Assembly: GCF_017305915.1 (NCBI RefSeq)
Contig: NZ_JAFKJN010000034.1
Span: 1-64,000 of the forward strand
Direction of reading: 5' to 3'
From: Reyranella sp.
GTDB taxonomy: Bacteria; Pseudomonadota; Alphaproteobacteria; Reyranellales; Reyranellaceae
Length of the DNA stretch: 64,000 bases
Shown piece by piece: positions 50,807 to 62,402 of the stretch. Position 1 is the first letter of the stretch; every line of letters begins with the position of its first letter. The notes under the pieces were generated by a model. That model did not search any database. It was not told the origin of the DNA and worked only from the letters and a program-made list of their open reading frames with translations. A program made the translations under genes and the position numbers.

Positions 50807-52612
50807 ATGGCCGCAGCACCGCTCCTGACTCTCGCCGGAATCCGCTTCCACCTCGGCGACCAGACCATCCTGGACGGCGTCGACCTGTCGATCGAGCCCG
50901 GCGAGCGGGTGTCGCTGGTCGGCCGCAACGGCGCGGGCAAATCGACCCTGCTGCGCATCCTGGCCGGTGCGCCGATCGCCGACGGTGGCACGCGCTTCGT
51001 GCAGCCCGGCACGACGGTGGCGACACTGCCGCAGGAGCCGGACTTCACCGGCCACGGCACGGTGGCGCACTACGTCGCCGGGGCCTTGCACGACAGCCAT
51101 CACGGCCACACCGACTATCGGGTCGAGGCGCTGCTCGACGAGGTCAAGCTCGACGGCCATCGCGCGCCGTCGGCGCTGTCGGGCGGCGAGGCGCGCCGTG
51201 CGGCGCTCGCGCGCGTGCTGGTGGCCGAGCCGGACGTCATGCTGCTCGACGAGCCGACCAACCATCTCGACCTGCCGACCATCGAATGGCTGGAGGCGAG
51301 ACTCGCTGCGTGGCGCGGCGCCTACGTGCTGGTGAGCCACGACCGGCGGTTCCTCAGCAACCTCACGCGCGCGGTGCTGTGGCTCGACCGCGGCATCGTG
51401 CGCCGGCTCGACAAGGGCTACGAGGCGTTCGAGCAATGGTCGACCGACATCCTCGAGCGCGAGGCGACCGAGCGGCACAAGCTCGACCGGCTGATCGAGC
51501 GCGAGACCGAATGGGCCGGCAAGAGCATCCGCGCCCGCCGCACCCGCAACGAGGGCCGGCTGCGCGCGCTGGCCGATCTGCGCAAGCAGCGCCGCCAGCA
51601 GATCGGCCCGGTCGGCCGCGCCACCATCGAGGTCGGCGAGGCGCAGCAGTCGGGCGCGCTCGCCATCACCGCGCGCAACGTCTCCAAGCGCTTCGGCGAC
51701 ACGGCGATCGTGAAGGATTTCTCCACGCGCATCTTCCGCCGGGATCGCATCGGCCTGATCGGGCCCAACGGCGCCGGCAAGACGACCCTGCTGCGCATGC
51801 TGATCGGCGAGCTCGAGCCGGACACCGGCTCGGTGAGGCTCGGCGCCAACCTGCTGCCGGTGGTGATCGACCAGCGCCGCACCGCGCTCGATCCCGACAA
51901 GACGCCGTGGGAGATCCTGGCCGAGCGCGGCGACCACGTGCTGGTACGCGACCAGCTCAAGCATGTCATGACCTACCTGCGCGAATATCTGTTCAAGGAC
52001 GAGCAGGCGCGCCAGCCGGTGCGCACCTTGTCGGGCGGCGAGCGCAACCGCCTGCTGCTGGCCAAGGCGCTGGCCGCGCCGTCGAACCTGCTGGTGCTCG
52101 ACGAGCCGACCAACGACCTCGATGCCGATACGCTCGACCTCCTGCAGGAGGCGCTCGGCGACTACGACGGCACCGTGCTGCTGGTCAGCCACGATCGCGA
52201 CTTCCTCGATCGCCTGGTGACATCGACCATCGCGCTGGAGGGCGACGGCACCGCGACCGAGTATGCCGGCGGCTACAGCGACTATCTCGCGCAGCGCGGC
52301 CCGCGCGAGGAACCGTCGGCCGCACCGGCACCGCGCAAGGAGAAGGCCGCCGCTGCGCCGTCGCGCGAGCAGAAGCAGCGCCTCGGGTACAAGCGTGAGC
52401 GCGCGCTCGCGGAGCTGCCGAAGAAGATCGAGGCGCTGCAGGCCGAGATGGCGACGATCCACGAAGCGCTTGCCGACGCCACGCTCTACAGCCGCGATCC
52501 CAAGACCTTCGCCGCCAAGTCGAACCGACTCGCGGCAGCACAGGCCGAGCTCGACGCGGCCGAGACGGAATGGCTGGAACTCGAGATGCTGAAGGAGGAG
52601 CTGGGCGGCTGA
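50807..52612 (+). CDS. uup: ABC-F ATPase Uup
   Basis: A 601-residue protein with two ABC domains and no membrane segment. The first has Walker A GRNGAGKST and LSGGEARRAALARVL, the second GPNGAGKTT and LSGGERNRLLLAKAL. A linker near 240-290 and a C-terminal coiled coil (about 520-600) complete the Uup layout. ABC-F proteins act on the ribosome; Uup also affects transposon excision. The ATG at 50807 begins MAAAPLLTLAGIRFHLGDQ at the expected place. Confidence 0.92.
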   Translation: MAAAPLLTLAGIRFHLGDQTILDGVDLSIEPGERVSLVGRNGAGKSTLLRILAGAPIADGGTRFVQPGTTVATLPQEPDFTGHGTVAHYVAGALHDSHHGHTDYRVEALLDEVKLDGHRAPSALSGGEARRAALARVLVAEPDVMLLDEPTNHLDLPTIEWLEARLAAWRGAYVLVSHDRRFLSNLTRAVLWLDRGIVRRLDKGYEAFEQWSTDILEREATERHKLDRLIERETEWAGKSIRARRTRNEGRLRALADLRKQRRQQIGPVGRATIEVGEAQQSGALAITARNVSKRFGDTAIVKDFSTRIFRRDRIGLIGPNGAGKTTLLRMLIGELEPDTGSVRLGANLLPVVIDQRRTALDPDKTPWEILAERGDHVLVRDQLKHVMTYLREYLFKDEQARQPVRTLSGGERNRLLLAKALAAPSNLLVLDEPTNDLDADTLDLLQEALGDYDGTVLLVSHDRDFLDRLVTSTIALEGDGTATEYAGGYSDYLAQRGPREEPSAAPAPRKEKAAAAPSREQKQRLGYKRERALAELPKKIEALQAEMATIHEALADATLYSRDPKTFAAKSNRLAAAQAELDAAETEWLELEMLKEELGG

Positions 52613-52816
52613 AGCAGCCTTGAGATGTCGCGGTTGGCTGTCGATCACACAGGGCGTGCCGAGCGCCCACGGCATGTGCCCCGCCCGCGTGAAGGCGACG
52701 GCGGAGGAGTGGTCGGCTTGGGCGGAAAAAACATTCCTGTGTCAGACAGATGTCAGGCGAGCGGCGTCTAATCGGCGGCGGGGAGAACGGGGAGTAGAGT
52801 AGAAAGGACCTCCGCC

Positions 52817-53203
52817 ATGACTCGTACACTTTCCCTGTCCACCCTGTCAGCCTTGGCCCTGCTGGGCCTGTCGTCGCTGGCCTTTGCCCAGAGCAAGACT
52901 GCCACCTGCGGAACGGAGACCTGGTCCACCGAGAAGATGGCCTATGTCGGTGTGCCCTGCGCCGACGGTCCGACGGCAACGCAGCAGCAGGCCTCGGTGA
53001 CGACCGACGCCCAGTACTGCGCCGTGCTGGTCGCCCGTTACGACACCTTCCTGAACAAGGGCGGCAAGAGCGGCGGCATGCAGTCGACCAACAATGCCGC
53101 CAACGTCGCCGCCGCCAAGTGCCGTACCGGCGACGTGAGCGGCATCGCCGACCTCGAGCGCGCGCTCAAGGACGCCCGGGTCGCCTTGCCGCCGCGCCAC
53201 TGA
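52817..53203 (+). CDS. Small exported Cys-containing protein, unrecognised
   Basis: A 128-residue secreted protein. The signal peptide (LSTLSALALLGLSSLAFAQ) is clear and AAAGGACC precedes the ATG. The mature part has four Cys (in TCGTETW, VPCADG, QYCAVLV, KCRTGD) and ends in a helix LERALKDARVALP. It recalls uncharacterised small alphaproteobacterial periplasmic proteins, with no function I can name. Confidence 0.75.
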   Translation: MTRTLSLSTLSALALLGLSSLAFAQSKTATCGTETWSTEKMAYVGVPCADGPTATQQQASVTTDAQYCAVLVARYDTFLNKGGKSGGMQSTNNAANVAAAKCRTGDVSGIADLERALKDARVALPPRH

Positions 53204-53225
53204 ACCGTGCCGGGCGGTCGGGCGC

Positions 53226-54926
53226 CTACAGCGCGTCCGGCCGCTCGCTCACCGACGGGCCGTGGTCGGTGCGGATCAGCAGGATCCAGCACGGCGCATC
53301 GACGGTCGTCGCGAAGTGCGCCTGCAGGTAGCTGCCGTAGAGGTGCACCAGGTCTTCGGTCCAGCGCGGGTTGAGCGAGAACTTTGGGATCAGGACGTAG
53401 CGCACGTCGGCCAGGTACTTCTCGGCCGGTCGCGGCGGGGCGTTCCAGGTCGACCACAGGTTGGCGCCGCGCGGCGCCTCGCGGCCGAGCATGAAGGGCA
53501 GCGGGTTGATGCTGTCGAACAGGGCGATGCCGCCCGGTTCCTGCTCGAGCAGGTCGGCCGCCTGCAGCAGGGTCAGCATGTATTCGTATTCGGTGAGCTG
53601 GTAGCGCGGCGGCGTCGCCGCACTGGTCGGCCGAGCCGGATAGTCGAAGGTGCGCGAGAAGCTGAGGAAGGTGCCGTGCCGCCCCTCGGGCACCGCGAGG
53701 GTGCGCAGGTTGGTGTGGTCGACGACGTAGAGGCCGCTGCTGCTGCCGGCACTGGCATGGTAGCCGGCGATGCTGGCGGCGAAGCGGCTCGCCTCGAAGA
53801 ACGGGAAGAAGAGCAAGGTCAGCAGCAGGGGCGCGATATCGCGATTGCGCACCCGCGTGAAGTGGCGGCGCAACCGGTCGTACAGGATCAGCAGCATGAC
53901 GATGCCGGACGGCAGCCCGACCGCCTGCGAGTTCTGCGACAGCAGCGCCAGCGACGCCACGAAGACGAAGGCCAGCGTCAGGGGAAAGCGGAACGAGGCG
54001 CGGCCGAACACCCACATCCAGCCGGCGACGGCGATCGCCGCGAGGTATGGCACGTAGAGGCCGATCGCGGCGACGAAGTTGTTGATGTGCAGCGCGAGGC
54101 CGTGGCGGATGGCGCCGGTCGTCGCCCAGGCGAAGATGTCGCCGAGATAGGCGCGGTTCCAGGGCGCGACCGCATTGACCGCCAGCAGCACCATCAGCGC
54201 CAGCCAGGCCGGCCAGCGACGCCGCACGTGCGGATGGAACAGCAGCGCGAAGCCGACCGTCGCGAGGCCGACCGCGAAATAGGTGATCTTGAAATAGAAC
54301 ATCAGCGCCAGCAGGACACCCGCGACGGCAAGGTCGATGCCGGTGTGGCGCCGGCCGGGCTGCGGCGCCACGAACAGGATCAGCGCCAGGATGCCGTAGG
54401 CGGCCCAGCCGTAGCGATTGTAGGACATTGCGAAGGTGTACTGGTCCGGCCGATCGCCGATATTGGCCGGCACCAGCGCGAGCAGGCCGGTGAAGATGAT
54501 GAACAGCACCGCCGGCAACATCGGCAGACGCCGGATCGCGGCGATGAACGCCGCCGCGAACAGCACCGTCGTCGCCACCGCCACGTTGACCAGGAAGGCG
54601 AACGGGCCGGGGCCCAGCAGATAGAAGCCGAGCGCGGTGAGCAGGAAGCTCAGCCGGCCCGACGGGTCGTGGAAATCGACATGCGGGACCTGGCCGAGAT
54701 AGACCTGCCAGGCACCGGCAAGGTTGAACAGCAGGTCCTGCGACATCGCCTTGGAGAACAGCGTCGCCGGCGACATCAGCGCCCAGGCCGCGAGCAGCAC
54801 GGGGAACCCGGCCGCGATCAGCGCCGGCACGGCCGCCGGCTGCAGATCTCGCAGCGAAACGACCAGCGCGCGTCGCCACGCGGCGCCCGCCGACAACAAG
54901 GACGATCCGTCTGTGAGCGCTGTCAT
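53226..54926 (-). CDS. Multi-helix membrane protein, GT-C glycosyltransferase-like
   Basis: A 566-residue protein with about 11-12 helices, then a soluble C-terminal domain. Early in the sequence, a lumenal-loop motif GQVPHVDFHDPSG resembles the D-containing first-loop motif of GT-C transferases such as ArnT/PMT-like proteins. It would transfer a sugar from a polyprenyl donor at the periplasmic face. ATG at 54926 is chosen because it begins just before the first helix. It is divergent from prfC. Confidence 0.7.
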   Translation of the reverse strand: MTALTDGSSLLSAGAAWRRALVVSLRDLQPAAVPALIAAGFPVLLAAWALMSPATLFSKAMSQDLLFNLAGAWQVYLGQVPHVDFHDPSGRLSFLLTALGFYLLGPGPFAFLVNVAVATTVLFAAAFIAAIRRLPMLPAVLFIIFTGLLALVPANIGDRPDQYTFAMSYNRYGWAAYGILALILFVAPQPGRRHTGIDLAVAGVLLALMFYFKITYFAVGLATVGFALLFHPHVRRRWPAWLALMVLLAVNAVAPWNRAYLGDIFAWATTGAIRHGLALHINNFVAAIGLYVPYLAAIAVAGWMWVFGRASFRFPLTLAFVFVASLALLSQNSQAVGLPSGIVMLLILYDRLRRHFTRVRNRDIAPLLLTLLFFPFFEASRFAASIAGYHASAGSSSGLYVVDHTNLRTLAVPEGRHGTFLSFSRTFDYPARPTSAATPPRYQLTEYEYMLTLLQAADLLEQEPGGIALFDSINPLPFMLGREAPRGANLWSTWNAPPRPAEKYLADVRYVLIPKFSLNPRWTEDLVHLYGSYLQAHFATTVDAPCWILLIRTDHGPSVSERPDAL

Positions 54927-55215
54927 CCCCGGGTCCGGCCCCTGCACACGGCCGTTCGCTAACACGCGGGGTGTGACTTTGGTGCGACCTGGCTGGGGCG
55001 ACGCTGTGTCCGGCGTCCGATTCAAGCGAGCTGAGGCGTCGTCAGGAGACTGCCGACGGCGAGCTGGGCGTGTACGGAGTCGGGCCCGAGCAAATGGATG
55101 AATCCCGCGTCCACAGATCGGTCTGGTACGTTCCAATTGCATGCCTTGTCCGGCGCCCGGTTGACGCCTCACCGCGCGTCCGGTACCTCCACGCGCCCCC
55201 GAAGGTTCGAAAAAA

Positions 55216-56799
<1,584 letters not shown>

Positions 56800-56883
56800 C
56801 TGGCGTGCGGAACCCCGGGCTTTTCGTGCCCGGCGAGGTATGGAAAGCTCAAGGTCCCATTTCCAGAGGCAGCGGGACGGACC

Positions 56884-58599
56884 ATGCACGACATCGTCAT
56901 CCGGGGCGGCACCATCGTCGACGGCACGGGCGCGCCGGCGATCCAGGGCGACCTCGCCCTCGAGGGCGACAAGATCGTCCAGGTCGGCGGCAAGGCCGGC
57001 CCGGCCAAGCGCGAGATCAAGGCCGACGGCCGGCTGGTCACCCCGGGCTGGGTCGATGTCCACACCCACTATGACGGCCAGGCCACCTGGGATCCGGTGC
57101 TGGCGCCGTCCTCCTGGCACGGCGCCACGACCATCGTGTTCGGCAATTGCGGCGTCGGCTTCGCCCCCGCCCGGCCGCAGCACCAGAAGGCGCTGATCGA
57201 GCTGATGGAGGGCGTGGAGGACATCCCGGGCATCGTGCTGTCCGAGGGCCTCAAGTGGGATTGGGAGAGCTTCCCCGATTACCTCGATGCGCTGGAGCGC
57301 CTGCCGCGCACCATCGATATCGGCGCCCAGCTCGCCCACCATCCGCTGCGCGTCTATGCCATGGGCGAGCGCGCGATCGCCCGCGAGCACGCGACCGCCG
57401 AGGACATCCAGACCATGGCCCGGCTGGCCGAGGAGGCCCTGGTGGCCGGCGCCGTCGGCTTCACCACCAGCCGCACCGACCAGCACAAGACGCTGGCCGG
57501 CGACCTGGTGCCCGGCCGCTATGCCGAGCACGAGGAGCTGATCGCCATCGGCAAGGCGATGGGCCGCGCCGGCCGCGGCACCTTCGGCATGCTCTCCGAC
57601 TTCGAGGACGAGGCCGCCGAGTTCGGCTGGATGCGCCAGGTCGCCAAGGAGAGCGGCCGGCCCGTCTGGTTCCTGCTCACCGACCGCAGCTACGACCCCG
57701 AGCGCTGGCGTCGCCTGATGGACGGCGTCGCCGCCGCCCGCGCCGAGAACCTGCCGATGTTCGCCCAGGTCGCCGGCCGGCCGGTCGGCCTGACTCTGGG
57801 CCTCAACACGTCGCTTAATCCCTTCGGGCTGCGCGAGGGCTATGCCGAGTTGGCCAAGCTGCCGCCGGCCGAGATGATGGCCAAGCTGCGCACGCCCGAG
57901 GTGCGCCGCCTGATCCTCTCGCAGGAGGCCTCGCCGCGGCTGCTCGAGGTGCTGCCGCCGCTGTCGCGTCAGATCGCGACGCGCTGGGACCGCATGTATC
58001 CGCTCGGCGACACGCCGGACTACGAGCCGCCACCGGAGCGCAGCATTGCAGCGCTGGCCGCGCGCGAAGGCGTGACCGCGGCCGAGTATTGCTACGACTA
58101 CCTGGTCGGTGGCGACAACCGGATGGTCTATTTCCCCGTCACCAACTACGTGCACGGCGATCTCGAGGTGGTGCGCGAGCTGATCGAGCATCCGCACACC
58201 ATCCTCGGCCTGTCCGACGGCGGCGCGCATTGCGGCGTGATCTGCGACGCCTCGCTCAACACCACGATGCTGGCGCACTGGGTGCGCGACCGCACGCGCG
58301 GGCCGCGCCTGCCGCTGGAGTTCGTGGTCCGGCAGATGACCAGCGGGACGGCGGATTTCTACGGCTTCAAGGACCGCGGCCGGCTGCAGCCGGGCAAGAA
58401 GGCCGACGTCAACATCATCGACTTCAACGGTCTGCACCTGCATTCGCCGAAGATGATCTTCGACCTGCCGGCCGGCGGCCGCCGCCTGGTCCAGCAGGTC
58501 GACGGCTACGACATGACGATCTGCTCGGGCACGCCGATCTTCGAGAAGGGCGAGGAGACCGGCGCGCGCCCCGGCAAGCTGGTGCGCTCGACGGCGTAG
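56884..58599 (+). CDS. N-acyl-D-amino-acid deacylase-like amidohydrolase
   Basis: A 571-residue amidohydrolase of the D-aminoacylase family. It starts MHDIVIRGGTIVDGTGAPA and has the metal motif GWVDVHTHYDGQ, GNCGVGFAP and HCGVICD. Family members hydrolyse N-acyl-D-amino acids or related amides; paralogues are abundant in soil alphaproteobacteria and often have unknown substrates. It converges with the amidohydrolase at 58777 across repeat copy C. Confidence 0.87.
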   Translation: MHDIVIRGGTIVDGTGAPAIQGDLALEGDKIVQVGGKAGPAKREIKADGRLVTPGWVDVHTHYDGQATWDPVLAPSSWHGATTIVFGNCGVGFAPARPQHQKALIELMEGVEDIPGIVLSEGLKWDWESFPDYLDALERLPRTIDIGAQLAHHPLRVYAMGERAIAREHATAEDIQTMARLAEEALVAGAVGFTTSRTDQHKTLAGDLVPGRYAEHEELIAIGKAMGRAGRGTFGMLSDFEDEAAEFGWMRQVAKESGRPVWFLLTDRSYDPERWRRLMDGVAAARAENLPMFAQVAGRPVGLTLGLNTSLNPFGLREGYAELAKLPPAEMMAKLRTPEVRRLILSQEASPRLLEVLPPLSRQIATRWDRMYPLGDTPDYEPPPERSIAALAAREGVTAAEYCYDYLVGGDNRMVYFPVTNYVHGDLEVVRELIEHPHTILGLSDGGAHCGVICDASLNTTMLAHWVRDRTRGPRLPLEFVVRQMTSGTADFYGFKDRGRLQPGKKADVNIIDFNGLHLHSPKMIFDLPAGGRRLVQQVDGYDMTICSGTPIFEKGEETGARPGKLVRSTA

Positions 58600-58601
58600 T
58601 T

Positions 58602-58759
58602 CCTCCCCATTCAAATGGGGAGGTGTCGGCGTCATACGCCGACGGAGGGGTCATGAGCCCCATCCTCGTTGTCGCCGATGACCCCTCCGTCGCCTCCGCC
58701 TTTTCGAACTTCGTTCGAAAAGGCGCAGACGGCGCCACCTCCCCATATGAATGCGGAGG
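58602..58759. repeat. Palindrome-ended intergenic repeat, copy C
   Basis: A 158-bp element beginning CCTCCCCATTCAAATGGGGAGG, with GTGTCGGCGTCATACGCCGAC as in copy B, the inner pair GGAGGGGTCATGAG / GATGACCCCTCC, and an extra palindrome CCTTTTCGAACTTCGTTCGAAAAGG near the right end. It lies between two converging genes. Confidence 0.8.
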
Positions 58760-58776
58760 ATTATCCCTCTCTCGTT

Positions 58777-59619
58777 TTACCCCTTCTTCGGCGACCAGCC
58801 GTAGGCCTTGGCGCAGGCGCCGCCCATCAGCAGGGCGCGCTCGCTGTCGCTCAGCCGCTTGGTCTCGAGGAACGGCTTCACCGCCTGCTCGTAGTTCACG
58901 ACCGCGAAAGCGCGTGTCCAGTCGGTGCCCCACAGGCAGCGCTCGAAGCCCCAGGCGTCGAAGATTTTCACCAGCGGGTCCCAGATGTCCGGGAAGGGAT
59001 AGGGCTGCTGGGAGAGCGTGCAGGCGCCGCTGACCTTGATCACCACGTTCGGCCGCTTGGCGAGCTCCAGCACCTTCGGCAGGTCGGCCCACGGCTGCGG
59101 CGGCGCCGGCGGCACGCGCGGCTGCAGCAGGCCGAGATGGTCCAATATGAACCGCGTATTGGGATGGCGGTCGATGAGCTGCATGCCCTCGTCGAGCCGG
59201 CCCCAGCACAGGAAGTTGACCGGCAGGTCGTGCTGGACCGCCGCCTTGAGGATCCGGTCGAAGCCGGGATCGGTCGGCGGACGCGGGTTCTCCTCGCGCA
59301 GGAAGATGCGGATGCCGACGGCGCCCGGCTGCTTCTTCCAGTCGGCGATGACGTCGGCCACCTTGGGATCGTCCGGATCGACCGGCTTGACGATGGCCAT
59401 GCGGCCGGGGTGCTTCTTCTGCACCTCGACCGCGTAGCTCGCATCGTACTGATAGAGCGAGAAGGCGGAGATGAAGATCGCGCCGTCGACGCCGACCTTG
59501 TCCATCGCCGCGACCATCTCGTCGCCGGTGACGTGCGGCGGCCAGTTCGGCACGTTGGCCCAGGGCCGCTTCGGCGTGTTCGCCTCGTAAGCGTGGACCT
59601 GGCTGTCGATGATCGGCAT
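58777..59619 (-). CDS. Amidohydrolase family 2 (ACMSD-like)
   Basis: A 280-residue TIM-barrel hydrolase beginning MPIIDSQVHAYE, again with Gln where the first metal His is expected. FILDHLGL and LWGTDWTRAF supply the later His and Asp. GGAGG precedes the ATG. It is related to, but clearly different from, the tandem pair at 12145-13793. It lies 11 bp downstream of the CoA-transferase. Confidence 0.83.
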   Translation of the reverse strand: MPIIDSQVHAYEANTPKRPWANVPNWPPHVTGDEMVAAMDKVGVDGAIFISAFSLYQYDASYAVEVQKKHPGRMAIVKPVDPDDPKVADVIADWKKQPGAVGIRIFLREENPRPPTDPGFDRILKAAVQHDLPVNFLCWGRLDEGMQLIDRHPNTRFILDHLGLLQPRVPPAPPQPWADLPKVLELAKRPNVVIKVSGACTLSQQPYPFPDIWDPLVKIFDAWGFERCLWGTDWTRAFAVVNYEQAVKPFLETKRLSDSERALLMGGACAKAYGWSPKKG

Positions 59620-59630
59620 TGGTTTCCTCC

Positions 59631-60869
59631 TTAAGCCTTCTTGCGCTCCGTCACCGGCAGGGTGACTCCTGCCGCGCGCAGCTTGGTCAGTTCATCGGCC
59701 TTCAACCCGAGCAGCTCGCCCAGCGCCGCGTCGGTATCCTGGCCGAGCGTCGGCGCCGGCCGGCGGATCTCCGACTTGCCGCCGGTGTGGAGGCGGATCG
59801 CCGAGATCGGCACGCGGGTCTTGCCGCGGCGCGGATGCTCGGTGTCGACCCAGAAGCCGCGCGCCTCGAGATGCGGGTCGTACGCCACCTCGCGCGCCGT
59901 CTTCACCGGCGCGCAGGGGATGTGTGCCTCGTTGAGCGCCTGCAGGATCTCTTCTTTCGTCCGGCCGACCGTCCAGGCGCCGACCATGTCGTCGATCTCC
60001 GCCATGTGCCGGGCGCGGCCCGGCGTGGTCGCGAACTCCGGGTTCTGCAGCAGGTCCTGGCGGCCCATCATCTCGCACAACGAGACCCAGTGGCGCTCGG
60101 CCGAGGTGAAGATCGCGACGTAGCCGTCGCTGCAGCGATAGGTGTTGTACGGCGCTATCGCGAGCGCGGGATGCCGGTTGCCGGTGCGGTCGGGCACGTT
60201 CTGGTCGCCGTCCATCACCGCGCCCAGCGCCGAGGCGAGCGAGGTCGCCGCCGCCTCGTGCATCGCCACCTCGACCCGCTGGCCCTTGCCGGTGCGCTCG
60301 CGCTGCACCAGCGCGCCGAGGATGCCGGCGCAGAGATGGATGCCCGCGAGGAAATCGCACACCGCGGCGCCCGCCTTGGTCGGCGGCCCGTCGGCGTCGC
60401 CGGTGGCGTTGGTGATGCCGCTCATCGCCTGGATGGTGACGTCCATCGCCGCGAGGTCGCGATAGGGACCGTCGAGCCCGAAACCCGAGCTGCCGCCATA
60501 GACCAGCCGCGGATTGAGCTTGCTGAGCACGTCCCAGCCCAGGCCGAGGCGGTCCATCACGCCGGCGGCGAAGTTCTCGATCAGCACGTCGGCCTTCTCG
60601 ACCAGGGCGAGGAAGATCTCCTTGCCGCGCGGCTGCTTGAGGTCGAGCACCACCGACTCCTTGTTGGAGTTCAGCATGACCAGCGGGTAGGGCTCGACCT
60701 CGCGCTTGCGGCGGCGCACGACGTCGCCCTCCGGCGGCTCGATCTTGAGCACGCGCGCGCCCATGAAGCTGAGCTGCAGGCCGGCATAGGGCCCGTTGTA
60801 GATCTGCCCCAGATCGAGGACGAGGAACCCGTCCAATGGCCGGGTAATCGGCGGGCGGCGGATGGTCAT
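59631..60869 (-). CDS. Family III CoA-transferase (CaiB/BaiF type)
   Basis: A 412-residue CoA-transferase. It begins with GFLVLDLGQIYNGPYAGLQLSFMGARVLKIEPPEGD, has LDLKQPRGKE, and ends with the family's TLGQDTDAALGELLG. The catalytic Asp is expected in the AMDVTIQAMSG region, where Asp is present. It activates or exchanges carboxylates as CoA thioesters. In an operon with the amidohydrolase at 58777. Confidence 0.88.
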   Translation of the reverse strand: MTIRRPPITRPLDGFLVLDLGQIYNGPYAGLQLSFMGARVLKIEPPEGDVVRRRKREVEPYPLVMLNSNKESVVLDLKQPRGKEIFLALVEKADVLIENFAAGVMDRLGLGWDVLSKLNPRLVYGGSSGFGLDGPYRDLAAMDVTIQAMSGITNATGDADGPPTKAGAAVCDFLAGIHLCAGILGALVQRERTGKGQRVEVAMHEAAATSLASALGAVMDGDQNVPDRTGNRHPALAIAPYNTYRCSDGYVAIFTSAERHWVSLCEMMGRQDLLQNPEFATTPGRARHMAEIDDMVGAWTVGRTKEEILQALNEAHIPCAPVKTAREVAYDPHLEARGFWVDTEHPRRGKTRVPISAIRLHTGGKSEIRRPAPTLGQDTDAALGELLGLKADELTKLRAAGVTLPVTERKKA

Positions 60870-60888
60870 CGCGGTCTCCGTCTCTCGA

Positions 60889-61033
60889 CCTCCTCCCCCG
60901 TCATACGGGGGAGGATAGAGGAGGGGGCCGGCATCAAAGCGGGCGTTTCCATTTTCAGATCATGACCTCCTACTGATGAGGGGGTGCGTTGCGGCTTTCC
61001 CCCTCCCTACCTGCCCCGTGTGACGGGGGAGGA
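60889..61033. repeat. Palindrome-ended repeat, divergent copy D
   Basis: Both ends are CCTCCCCCGTCATACGGGGGAGG-like palindromes (left 60889-60914; right CCCCGTGTGACGGGGGAGG, about 61014-61033). Their size and layout match copies A-C, but the internal sequence differs. It lies between two minus-strand genes. Confidence 0.5.
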
Positions 61034-61038
61034 GATGG

Positions 61039-61938
61039 CTATGCCGGGTGCACTTTCTTCCAGTGCCTCGCGATGTCGATGCGGCGCGTGACCCAGACGC
61101 GCGGCTGGTCGGCGATCCAGTCGAGCACGCGGGCGAGGCCCAGCGCGCGGCCGGGATGGCCGATGATGCGGTTGTGCAGGCCGAAGCTCAGCATGCGCGG
61201 CGGGTCTTCCTCCAGCACGCAGGTCACGGCGTTCTTGATGTAGGTCTCGTACTCGTCGCCCGAGGTCATGCCCTGGCGCGCGAAGCGCACGTCGTTGTGC
61301 ACCACGGAGTAGGGCAGGATGAGCTGCCGCCGCGAGCCGACCTTCAGCCAATAGGGCAGCTCGTCGTCGTAGGTGTCGCTGTCGTATTCGTAGCCGTTGT
61401 CGAGCAGCAGGTTCCGCGTGTGCATCGACGGCGCGTAGCGGCTGTACCAGCCGGCCGGGCGCTCGCCGATGGTCTTGGCGATGCTTTCGGTCGCCAGCCT
61501 GATCTGCTCGCGCTCGTAGTCCGGCGCCATGTTGGCATGCATCTCCCAGCGGTAGCCGTGGCCCGCGACGTCCCAGCCGGCCTCGCGCATGGCGGCGCAG
61601 GCTTCGGGATTACGCTCCAGCGCCTTGGCGATCGCGAACACCGTGCAGGGGAGCTTCCGTTTGGTGAACATGCGGTGCAGGCGCCAGAAGCCGGCGCGGC
61701 TGCCGTACTCGAACATGCTCTCGGCGCCGAGGTCGCGGCCCTTCACGGCGGCGGTCGCGCCTTCGGTCAGGCCGGTCTCCGAGGCGGGCGCGCCGTCCGG
61801 CACCGACACTTCGCCGCCTTCCTCGTAGTTGATGACGAAATTGACCGCGACATGCGCGCCGCCCGGCCACTTGGGATCGGGCGGATTGCGCCCGTAGCCC
61901 ACGAAATCGCGGACGCGGCCGGCCTCTTCATCGGTCAT
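61039..61938 (-). CDS. PuuE-like polysaccharide deacetylase, second paralogue
   Basis: A 299-residue relative of the gene at 5239. It has FVGYGRNPPDPKWPGGAHVAVNFVINYEEGGE and EYGSRAGFWRL, but APASETG replaces the GDAGSE of true PuuE. GGGAGGAACGACA precedes the ATG. The change suggests a different substrate from allantoin, such as another cyclic ureide or an N-acyl compound. It is followed by RidA and cupin genes on the opposite strand. Confidence 0.82.
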   Translation of the reverse strand: MTDEEAGRVRDFVGYGRNPPDPKWPGGAHVAVNFVINYEEGGEVSVPDGAPASETGLTEGATAAVKGRDLGAESMFEYGSRAGFWRLHRMFTKRKLPCTVFAIAKALERNPEACAAMREAGWDVAGHGYRWEMHANMAPDYEREQIRLATESIAKTIGERPAGWYSRYAPSMHTRNLLLDNGYEYDSDTYDDELPYWLKVGSRRQLILPYSVVHNDVRFARQGMTSGDEYETYIKNAVTCVLEEDPPRMLSFGLHNRIIGHPGRALGLARVLDWIADQPRVWVTRRIDIARHWKKVHPA

Positions 61939-62012
61939 TGTCGTTCCTCCCGCCCATCGCCTTTCCCTCGGACCTTATCGCGAACCGGCGGAATGTGCTC
62001 TACGCTTGGCGC

Positions 62013-62363
62013 ATGACCGATATCAGGCGAATCGATCCCGGCCCGCGGCTGAGCGAGGCCAGCGTCCACGGCGACCTCATCTACTGTTCCGGCATGATCC
62101 CCGAGGACACCGCGCGGGACATCACCGGCCAGGTGAAGCAGGCGCTGGCCGAGATCGATTCGCTGCTCGCCAAAGGCGGCAGCGACAAGACCAGGATTTT
62201 GACGGCCATGATCTGGCTCGCCGATATCGCTGATTTCGCCGCCATGAACGCGGTGTGGGACGCTTGGGTCGTGCCCGGCCAGACGCCAGCGCGCGCGACG
62301 GTCCAGGCCAGGCTGAACGACCCGAAGATGAAGGTCGAGATCATGGTTGTGGCCGCCCGGTAG
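62013..62363 (+). CDS. RidA-family deaminase (first copy)
   Basis: A 116-residue RidA/YjgF-type protein. It starts MTDIRRIDPGPRLSEASVHGDLIYCSG and has the active-site Arg in PARATVQARL. RidA hydrolyses reactive enamine/imine intermediates of amino-acid breakdown. It is the first gene of a plus-strand run with two cupins. Another RidA gene starts at 63705. Confidence 0.88.
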   Translation: MTDIRRIDPGPRLSEASVHGDLIYCSGMIPEDTARDITGQVKQALAEIDSLLAKGGSDKTRILTAMIWLADIADFAAMNAVWDAWVVPGQTPARATVQARLNDPKMKVEIMVVAAR

Positions 62364-62402
62364 CGGACCTACCCTCGCGCTGTCTGCGGCGAGGAGGTTC
62401 CC

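Noticed and set aside
52620..52802. A 60-codon frame before the small exported protein
   Set aside because: No ribosome site, no hydrophobic or conserved stretch, and it overlaps the likely promoter region of the next gene.
55161..55183. TTGACG as the -35 box of a prfC promoter
   Set aside because: The matching -10 position reads TACCTC, too weak to claim.
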